A stretch of 30,442 bases of DNA from Chrysochromulina parva (taxonomy: Eukaryota; Haptophyta; Prymnesiales; Chrysochromulinaceae). The stretch is taken from the NCBI GenBank assembly GCA_002887195.1, contig PJAB01000296.1, positions 1 to 30,442 of the forward strand. Direction: 5' to 3'. Position numbers and translations under genes: made by a program. This document shows, piece by piece, positions 15,082 to 24,300 of this stretch (position 1 is its first letter; every line of letters starts with the position of its first letter). Below the pieces are notes generated by a model. That model was not told the DNA's origin and ran no database searches. It saw only the letters and a list, made by a program, of their open reading frames with translations.

Positions 15082-18065
15082 ATGGTGACACGTGCTGGCG
15101 AGGACGAGGACGACGAGGACGACGAGGCGCCGCTGACTGGCGGCCGCTCCAGCAGCACAGTCACACGCCGGCGAGGCGACTATGAGCAAGAGGATGGGGA
15201 GAAGTGCTCAAGGTATCTGCGTGTCGTGTTTGCCTTCTGTGGCGGCCTCCTAGTTGGCACCCTTTGCTCTCGAGTGGGATCAGCGTGGCGACAGGGCTCG
15301 TGGGATAGGGTCGTGCCGAGCACGGTGCTTGCGAGCATCGCGGCGTCACATCACCCATCGTACCGTCCCCAGCGTGGCCTTCTCGACGCCGCGGGCCGTG
15401 GCGGGCTTGGTCATCACGAAGAGATCGACGAAATGGAGCCCCGGCGAAAGAGGACGCCGTCGGAAGCCTTCACACGCGGCCCGTACTATGGCGACCTCGA
15501 GCAGCCAGGCGAGTTCGAGCGCATGGTACGCACGATGAGCGCGCGCGGTGAGCTCGTGCTGCTCCACGGCGACGGCAACCGACTGCGCATGATCGTCAAC
15601 CTGATCGCGAACCTCAACGAGCACGGGATCGACCACATCCTGCTGCTCGGTTTCGACTCGGCGACGTGCGCGCGGCTCAAGCCGCGCGACCTCATTGCAT
15701 GCGCCCACTCGAGCTTCTTGTGGGACGAACAGGCGGTGGGGAACCAGGCGGAGTTGGCTGCACGACGAGCCGTATGGACGCTCGAGGCGCGCTACGTGGC
15801 GTGGATCCAGAAGTTCCACTACATGCGCCGGCTGCTCGAGCGTCGCATCAATGTCCTCGCGCTCGATTCGGATGTCGTGGCCACCACCGACCCTTACCCG
15901 CACCTGCGAGGACCATTTGGTCGGTACGCCCTCGTCACCGCCTTCGACACCAAGGGGGGCTTTGCGAACATCAACGTGGGTGTCATGTACATACAGAATG
16001 CGAGCGTTGGCGGGCCGGTGCACGGGCTCTTCCGCGAGTTCGAGCGGCGCGTGGCGCTCGCGCTGCGCATGCCGCCGCCCAAGGACGCCGGCAGGCGCGC
16101 GTACATGGCGCCGCGCCTCTTTTGGGATCAGGTGATTGCCACTGATTGCCACTGATTGCCATATGATTGCCATATGATTGCAACTGATTACCATATGATT
16201 GCCATATGAATGACCTCTGCTTGTCCTCTGATTGCCTCGGACTGCGACTGAGTTCGTCCTTCTGCTTCTCTCCGGGACCCAGAACCTCTTCAACAAGGTT
16301 CTGCTTTCCAATCTAGTGCGAAGGGCGGTCTTCCTACCCGACGGAACAGACGATGCCTGGACGCGCACACACGCGGACGCGCTCAACTTGCTGGGACGCC
16401 CTGAGGACTGGGGGAGTGCGGGTGACGAGACCTCTGATGACCGCTGATGACCGCTGATGACCGCTGATGACCACTGATGACCGCTGATGACCGCTGATGA
16501 CCGCTGATGATCGCTGATGATCGCTGATGACCGCTAATGACCTCCCTCATCAGGTGACAAGATCGCCGGGACCAGCGCGCGCCGCATGGCGTCATGGCCG
16601 AGTGGCTGGCGTGTACCCCAACACGCCGTCTCGACACCCAAGCCGCTGCGTGCGATCTCGCCTTGGTTCCCAGAGCACGCCGATTACCGGTGGCGGGAGC
16701 TCTCGCCTGCAGCGGCGGCCTCTGCAGATGCAGTGGTGCCGGGGCAGGGCGGCGGCGGTGCGTGGGTCCTTCTCGCGCCGCCGCCTCTCATGGCCTCTGA
16801 TGACCTCTGATGACCTCTGATGGCCACTCTGATGATGACCTCTGATGACCTCTGATGACCTCTGATGACCGCTGATGACCGCTGATGATCTCTGATTGCA
16901 TTCCTCATCAGGTGAGCGGATCCTTCTCGCGCCGCCGTGGCTCATCGCCGCCGATAACTCGCTCGGACATCGTTACAAGCACAAGCAGTACGCGCACCCA
17001 CCGCCTCTGATGGCCTCTGATGGCCTCTGATGGCCTCTGATGGCCTCTGATGGCCCGGTACTAGAACAAGCAATTCGCGGAGCGCACCCACCGCCTCTGA
17101 TGGCCTCTGATGGCCTGTGAGTGTGTCTCTAAGTACGTATGATTGCCTCCCTCATCAGGTACGGCGCGCGCCCACCGCCGTGCGTGCTGCTCCACTTCGT
17201 GTGCGTCGCGACGGGCGAGGGCTCACGCATCCTACCGATGCAACTCTTCGGGAGATGGCACCATGAGGCAGTCGAGCACGCGCTCGGATTCGATGGGCAC
17301 GCGCCGTCTCGGGCGGTGCCGCCGTCGCGTAGTGCGTCGCCCGAGACGGCGCTCGCGCCGTCGCTCGACCGAACGTCCGAATCGAGAGCAGCAGTCAACG
17401 CGACGGGCGCACAGCGCGGGCGTCGTCCCGGGCGTCCTCTGCTCGCTTTAGAAGATGCGACGCTTGACTCGCCATTGGCGCCGCGGCCTTGGGCAGAGCT
17501 CAACGCGCTGCAACTGCTGCTGGGTGGCTTGGCGGAGCTCTCGAGTCGCTCCCTGGTGCTTCCTGCCCTCGACTGCCACGATCCCGCCGCCGAGTTCCTC
17601 GAGCCGGGCACGCTACCGAATCGGTGCTTCTGGCACGTGCATGCCGCCAAGGGGATTGCATGCGTCTTCCGCGTGGCTAAGTGTGCGGACACACTCGATT
17701 TGGTCAGCCCGACGGAGCTCGAGCTCGAGATGCGTCGCGTGCGGCGGGAGACGGGTGATGGGCCGCCTGTCGTGCGCCTCGATGCCCGTGCCTCCTCAAA
17801 AACGATCCGAGCTGCCGTCGACGAGGCCCTTCTCGGGCGCTTTGCGAGCTCTCCGATTGTTCTGGTGCGCCTGACGCTGCCGAGCGCGCCAGCAGCCGCG
17901 GCAACGTCAACCGACCCGACGGTCGCGCTCAACCGCCAGGTGCACGGGGGCATTGAGGAGCGCCATCCTGAGCTTGCGAGAGCGATGCTCGCGTTTGCCA
18001 AAAAGTGCCCCGAGCTGACGGACCGAAGTAAGAAGCGCAAGCGCGAGTGTACGAATGTGTGTTGA
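15082..18065 (+). CDS. Type II membrane glycosyltransferase, Nucleotid_trans-like (five exons)
   Basis: Exons 15082-16131, 16283-16421, 16554-16757, 16912-16987 and 17159-18065 sum to 2376 nt (791 residues); phases agree at every junction. The N-terminus is acidic (GEDEDDEDDEAP), then a single membrane anchor near residues 45-66 (YLRVVFAFCGGLLVGTLC), as in Golgi enzymes. The catalytic part has VNLIANLNEHGIDHILLLGF, RRLLERRINVLALDSDVVAT with a DxD motif at 262-264 (nucleotide-sugar/metal binding), ANINVGVMYIQNA, and LFWDQNLFNKVLLSNL across intron 1. Exons 3-5 carry ILLAPPWLIAADNSLGHRYK and VLLHFVCVATGEGSRILPMQ. This order fits the PF03407/GT77-like nucleotide-diphospho-sugar transferases. Donor and acceptor sugars cannot be read. 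The roughly 220-residue C-terminal extension is unrecognised. The ATG at 15082 is the first in frame; earlier codons are non-ATG. Confidence 0.82.
16132..16282 (+). other. Glycosyltransferase intron 1
   Basis: A 151-bp, phase 0 intron with donor GGATCAG|GTGATTGCC and acceptor CCGGGACCCAG|AACCTC. Its first 80 bases are irregular repeats of TGATTGCCA(TA). Its 3' end differs from the CTCATCAG end of introns 2-4, and its start does not resemble exon 2. Splicing joins LFWDQ to NLFNKV. Confidence 0.82.
16422..16553 (+). other. Glycosyltransferase intron 2 (TGATGACCGC minisatellite intron)
   Basis: A 132-bp, phase 1 intron. About ten TGATGACCGC-type units fill it (16434-16540), followed by CTCCCTCATCAG. 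The intron begins GTGACGAGACC and exon 3 begins GTGACAAGATC (9 of 11 identical). Confidence 0.85.
16758..16911 (+). other. Glycosyltransferase intron 3 (TGATGACCTC minisatellite intron with exon copy)
   Basis: A 154-bp, phase 1 intron. It begins GTGCGTGGGTCCTTCTCGCG and continues CCGCCG; exon 4 begins GTGAGCGGATCCTTCTCGCG and continues CCGCCG (23 of 26 identical). Between the two copies lie TGATGACCTC units, ending in GATTGCATTCCTCATCAG. Using this donor gives GERILLAPPWLIAADN, whereas reading through meets a stop in the repeats. Confidence 0.8.
16988..17158 (+). other. Glycosyltransferase intron 4 (TGATGGCCTC minisatellite intron with exon copies)
   Basis: A 171-bp, phase 2 intron with donor AAGCA|GTACGCGCACCC and acceptor CCTCATCAG|GTACGGCGCG. 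The start GTACGCGCACCCACCGCC resembles the exon 5 start GTACGGCGCGCGCCCACCGC. A third copy of GCGCACCCACCGCCTCTGAT lies at about 17082. Two blocks of TGATGGCCTC units flank that internal copy. Confidence 0.8.
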
Positions 18066-18310
18066 TGTGTGGGATCCTCTCGGAGACCCGTGTGAACGTT
18101 AGCACGACAGACGCGACAACCGTGTGCATCGCTGCACCCTGTGGGAAGACGGAGGGTTCAAGGTGTGGGAATTCACTTCCCGAGCCCTTCCCGTCCCCTC
18201 TTCTTGCGAGCACTCCGAACGAGTGTGCTTGCAACGCGCGCCGCCGCCGCCGCGCGCGCTACTTGTTCGGCAGCGGCGTACGACAATCCATTTCCAAAGA
18301 ACCAGCAGGC
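18066..18310. other. Upstream region of the giant ATPase gene
   Basis: A compact 245-base gap. The giant gene's frame is open upstream to 18047, overlapping the glycosyltransferase stop, with one in-frame ATG at 18065. The translated upstream stretch is Cys/Arg-rich and unlike protein, so I treat it as untranslated. No clear promoter element is seen. Confidence 0.45.
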
Positions 18311-21300
18311 ATGCCCTCGGTGAAGAAGACGACGGCGGCGTACGACAAGCCTGACAACACCATCCGAGCCCAGTCAAACTACGGGACAGGAGTGACGGTC
18401 GCGGTCGCTTCCTGGCAAGCCGTGGGGGCGGGTGTCAGCTCACACAGAAACGCTGCTGACGACGACGTGAAGGAGGACGGATTCTGGGGCGAAGACAGCT
18501 ACGACGACCCTGGCACCTACGACGATCCCGCCGCCGATCTGCCTGGCTCCGCCAAAGGCGACTGCACCGTCACTGCCGACTTTCGGGAGGGCAAGTCGGA
18601 AACTTACCGAATGCCGAATAATGTCGAGCTGCTCAACCCGGACCATACGCCGGCTGAGGTGCAACTGGACGAGCAGGAGGACGGCGCCATGGCCCTCACC
18701 CTCACCGACGGCGCATTCTTCAAGATCAAGTTGCCCAAGCCGATCGTTCGTGGCTGGGGTGGGGTGGGGGGTGGCTGGGGCGGTGGCTGGGGCGGGTACG
18801 GGGCGGGCGGCGGTGGGGGTGGGGGGTGGGGGGCAGTCAAGGACGACGGGCTCGTGCGCACCTACTCGATCATGCTGTGCCTGCGCCTGGAAGCACTTCC
18901 CAAGCTCCCGATGGCGCTCTTCTGTGGCCAAATGCCGCCGCGCCCTGGCGAGGCGCTCGAGAACGTGGCCGTCTACAAGAATGGGGGCGTGGGCGCCCTC
19001 GGCTCGATGGGCACGCAGGCGGCGGCGGTGCGCGCGCAGCGCTGGGCATGGATCACGATCACGCGCAAAGACGACACGCTGCACACGTACGTGAACGCGA
19101 TGCCTTGCGCCCAGGTAAGCCCTAGCGCGTGATGACCTCTGATGACCTCTGATGACCTCTGATGACCTCTGATGACCTCTGATTGCATTCCTCATCAGGT
19201 AAGCCACATCAAGCCCGATACGGATGACGGCGAGCCCTAGCGCTTGATGACCTCTGATGACCTCTGATGACTTCTGATGGCCTCTGATGGCCTCTGATGA
19301 CCTCTGATGACCTCTGATGACCTCTGATGACCTCTGATGGCCTCTGACGGCCTCTGACGGCCTCTGATTGCATTCCTCATCAGGTGAGCCTCAAGCCCGA
19401 TGCGGACGACGGCAAGCCCAAGCGCAAGCCCAAGCGCGAGCAGGAGCGCGAGCAGGAAGAGGAGGAGGAGGGGCAGGAGGAGGGGGGGCGTCCTGATATG
19501 GGAGAAGACGACACGCCGCGCTCGGGCAAGGGTGCCAAGCCCAAGAGTGGGCCTAAGGAGAAGTTTGTGCTCGATCGCCAGGGATGCGCTTTCTTGTACG
19601 AGCTGCTCTCGGAGGAGGAGGCTGTCGCGCGCGAGTCTGGTGCGGAGCGCGGGCTGTCGATCCGCTACCTCTCCATCGTGGCGAACACGTGCTGGGACGA
19701 GGAGGTGATCCGCCAACGGCTGCACGCGCTGCGCGTGCGCGACGAGGAGGAGGAGGTGACCGAGGCGGTGCAGCTCGCGCGTCAGAAGCAGTTGAGTCTC
19801 CGAGGATTGTATGACAAGCCCCCGCCGATTTGGAAGCACCCTGGCTTTGCTGCCGAGTTCGGCGACGCTTTCATTGGCGGCACGCCGTTGGCGGCGGGCT
19901 CTCTACACATGAGCCTCGAAGTGATGCTGTTTGCCCTCAAGCGGATGCAAACGTCCGATGGACTGGCGACGAGTGCACTGTCGTCGCCAGCGCTCCAGGC
20001 GTTGAATGCGGCTACGTACGCACTCGATGAGTGCCTCACGTTCGCTCATAAGTTGAGGCGCGCGGAGGGCGCGAACGCCGTGCACCTCTTCCTACGCCCC
20101 CTGGTCACGTCACTGACGAAGCTGCCGCCTGGCGAGCTCATGGTGATCCCGCTCGTCATCAAGCACACGCCGCGGCTCGTGATCGTGCGCCGTGCGCCTG
20201 CGCCTGAGGAGCACATGTGCACGATGACGATCTGCTGCGCAGGCCCGGGTGGGCTCGGGTACCATCCAAACGTGGCCCAGCCACCCAAGATCAAGTACCA
20301 GACGAGCTTCGAGGTGCGTGGCGTGCAATTCTCGCGTGTGTGCGACGAGGCATTGTGGGTGGGCGCTTGGTACGCCGCCAACCGTAGCGGCAAGCGCGAC
20401 GGCGACGACGTCCTCTTCACAGTGCTCATCCCATTCCTCACGGAGAAGTCTCTCGAGGATGCGATGGTGCACACGCACACGTGCTGCGAGGCGCTTGGGA
20501 TCGGACCGTCGCCCATGCGCTCGGCACGGCGCACTCACCCGGGCTACGGCGTGGCGCGTACCACCGCGCACTACCTGCTCACGCGCGTCCATGATATGAG
20601 CCTTGCCGACGCGAAGCATATCTCACTGCTGCTTCGGCTGCAGCTCCTGCGCTTTGCGACGAACGACCTGCCGTTCGTCGGCATGCTCGGCGAGGCCGAC
20701 CGCACCGTACTCAATCTCGCGGCACGCCAGCTCGCATACAAGGCCGCGCGCCTTGCGGAGCGCTTCCCCGACATTGGATTACAGCCGATCGCGTCGATTC
20801 GGCTCGAGCTCGAGGGGTTGCGAGCGGCGGTCGCGCGTGTGCCCGGCGCTGGCGCGACCCCGCCGCCGCCAATGCTCATCCTCTCGCGCCAAGAGATGCT
20901 CCTGCAGCGCGAGACGCTCCTGACGATCATGGGCCACGAGCCGTTACTCGCTCCGGAGGGATCCGAGCTCACGATCTCGATGGCGAGCTCGCTCGAGGGC
21001 GTCGAGGTGCTCGGCATCTACTTCTCGGCCTCGTGGTGCCCGCCGTGCCGCAAGTTCACACCGCAGCTCGCGAGCTCATACACTCGGATTCGTCAGAAGA
21101 TGCACGGCAACTTCCAGATCATCTTGGCCCCGCTCGACCAAACCGAGGGCGCGTTCGACGCGTACCGCTCGAAGATGCCCTGGCCTTCCCTTCGCTTTGG
21201 CTCGGCACTCGTGACGAAACTTGCGGAGCGCTTTGTAGTGGATGGCATCCCGAAGCTCGTGCTGCTCACGGCTGAAGGCGAGATCGTGTCCGACGATGGC

Positions 21301-24300
21301 GTCCGCCTCCTTCGCAAGCACACCCATGGCTTCCCCTGGTCCAACACGAAGCCGGTTGAGACGCCCCACATGCACATGCTCTGTGAGCGGCTCCTTCGAC
21401 TGACAGACGTCGATCCCGGCCCCAAGCAAGAGCTACCGAGATACAAGGAGATTGACCTGATCGCCCTTCCCGCCTCGGTGTCCACCCGCGAGCAGGCGGT
21501 CGCGGCAGTCCGCCACTGCGACTGGCTCTGCACCGCCCTGGCTGTCCAATCGCATTCAGTGCACAACACGGCGTTCCTCAAGTTTGCGCTCATCGAGTTT
21601 GTGTTCACGCAGCTGCTCCCGCTGCCCGCTCCGCGACGCGGCAGAGGCGTGGCGACGTGCGTGTGGCGCGCGCCGGTCGATTACGAGGAGCAACGCACGA
21701 TGCTCGAGGTCCTCGCGCGCATCATGGAGCACTTTGCAGCCTCGACGCTCTCCCTCAATCATACGCGCCCCGCCGACAGCGTTCGAATGGTGGTGCCCGC
21801 ATGCATCGCCGCCATTGCCGACTGCGTGCTTCGTCAGCGCTCGATCAACTACCGGTCCGAGCTGTGCGCCCACCTAGGGGGCATCAGCGAGGGGAGCGAG
21901 GACGCTCTCCACAAGGGCTTCACCCTGGATTGTGGCCCCCTCGCCGCCCAAGCCGCCCTGGTCGCCTGCCACACGCCCGAGCTCAACATGGCGCGTACGG
22001 CCGCCCTGGACTACTTCGGCTCCTTCCGCAAGTTGCCCAAGCTCTTCCGATGGGACAAATCGCACAAGTTCTCGGTCGAGCTCGCGAATTGGCTGCGCCA
22101 CGTGTGCGTGGATCGCGCCTTCCCCGCGGACACCAACTCGCTCGTACAGTACGTCACGGACCCGGACGCGCTGCTTATGAAGAACTACCCCGAGTTTCGC
22201 CACTATCGCGACATCGCCTTCTACTTCAAGTTCTTCCTCAACCCCGACAAGAAGTGCTTCCCGAGGCGCGACCGCCCCTTTACGCAGCGCGAGATGCAAC
22301 TCTCGTTTGGCTGGGACCCCGCATCGGCCGAGTTTACGGTCAGCGCGGGCGGCGAAATTCCCCTCTCGGCACTGCCAAAAAGGAAGCGCGGCGAGATTCC
22401 ACCAAAGGAGCGTTTCTCATCCTTGGCTGTCGCGTCCGAGTACGTCAAGCCCCAGTCGGCGGACAATGAAGACGACATCCTGCACCTGTGGGATCTCCCT
22501 TCATTCGGCGAGCTCGACGTGGCGAACACGCATGCGCTTGGCCAGCACGACTCCGAGCTGCTGCTTAGCTACCTGACGGTCCCTTATTTGCGCATCCCGC
22601 TCGTCATCTCCTTCTTCGCATCGGATGACCGCATCCACTCCCTCCAGTCCCCACAGCTGCAGCGCCTCTTCGATGCCGCCCTGTTCGAGCCCGGCCACCA
22701 CCTTCCCCTCAAGGCCCAGGGCATGGAGCCGGTGGATGTGCCCACCTCGGCGCCCGAGCTGCTCGGCACAGCGCATCATCTGCTCATCAACGAGCTGTGT
22801 CGGTCACCCGATACGCTGCTCGGCTCGATCACGCGCCTGATGAAGCAGGCCATCGACCTCGATACTGGCACGCTCAAGTCGTCCACGGCGACCATCATCC
22901 TCTTCATGACGCGTCTCGCGTGCCGCGTGGACAATTACGTGCAGATGGTCCTCGACTGCGACGCGGGGACACACGAGACGATGAAGACGCACGTGCCCCA
23001 ACGCCCCGTCGAGCTCGGACCGACACAGCGCGCGCGGCTGCTCGAGGCGCGGGCGTCTCTCAAGGCCTTCTTGTGGACGAATGTGACCAAGGTGCTGCGC
23101 CGCTGGCATCTGAAACTCGTCAAGGAGTTTGCCGGCACGAACGACGAGTCGATCCTCGACCGCAACGTCAAGTACATTTGCAACCTCGAGGCGCACGTGC
23201 TGCTGTGCGCGCGCAACGCGAGTCTCGCCGAGCTTGACGAAGCGAAGGTCACGAGCATCACGCGCGGCGTCATCTTCCTCGCGACACGCCATCAATGGAA
23301 CCGCGAGCTGCTCGACCAGGCTGGCTCCCGGGGAACATGGGACGGCTGGCGTGTGCCCGAGACCGAGATCTACGAGATGCTCCAGGTGGTGCGTCGTCGG
23401 CTCGTACACTGGTTGCGTCAGGCGCCGCAGTCCGGGCTGGACACCGTCATGGACAGCGTGCTGCGCGCCTCCGCCTCGAATGGTGCCCTGCTCCCCTCCT
23501 CAGACGAGGTCGCTTACCAATGGGCGAAGCTGATGGGCGAAACCAACCAGGGTCGCTTCACGCAGTACGCCACGCGCAGCCGCTCGGCTGCCGCGTCGAC
23601 GGCGGAGACGGCGGCCGAGTTGCCCTCCGGTGCAGAGGCGAATGTGGTGGTCGACGTGCAAGTGATGCAGCTCACCTTGAAGGCGAGTCACCCGCAGGCC
23701 CTGCCCGAGCACATTGCCAAAAATGGCGACGTCGTCGAGCTCTTCGGGCGCATCAGCATGCAAGCGTCGCTCATCGAGCGCTGCATGCATCGCGAGTCCT
23801 ACCAGCTGGTCGGACGCGCGCACACGCTCGGCTATTGGCCGGAGCCCGACACGCGGATGCCCAAGCTCGAGTCCGCGCGCTCGTACTATGCTCAGGAGCT
23901 CTACCCCTCGGAGAAGAAGTGGCTACCGGCCATCTTCCAGCCCTTTTACAACACGTACTTCTTCAACCCCCTCTGTCCGCTGATGGTCTACCTGCCGGAG
24001 GAGCCGCTGGCCGAGACGGCGGAGGTGGCATACCTGGTGGGCAACTACGCGGGCATGCCGGGCATCCTGTACGAATTCTTCGTGTACAAGGCGCGCGGCG
24101 TCGTGCATGCGTACCGTATCATCTCTCACGGTCGACGCTTCTACCGGTCACTCACGTACTCGTCGGACGCGCGCTACTGCCTGGCGGCGATGCAGCCGCC
24201 CACTGGCGACCGCGAGGACCTGTGGCCGCAGTGGGAGCGCTACGCAGCAGGCGATCCGGGAGCGAAGACTACCCCGGACGCGACGTGCATCATCACACGC

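Noticed and set aside
16434..16540. CRISPR-like array appearance
   Set aside because: Units are 10 bp, contiguous and without unique spacers, and they sit inside a spliceable intron of a eukaryotic gene.
16383..16945. Minus-strand frames with repeated RGHQRSSEVI
   Set aside because: They are translations of the TGATGACC minisatellite introns on the wrong strand. The same peptide recurs wherever the repeat occurs.
18047..18310. Upstream extension of the giant protein to 18047
   Set aside because: It overlaps the end of the glycosyltransferase gene, reads as Cys/Arg-rich non-protein-like sequence and begins at a GTG; the ATG at 18311 is simpler. A 5' exon there is not excluded.
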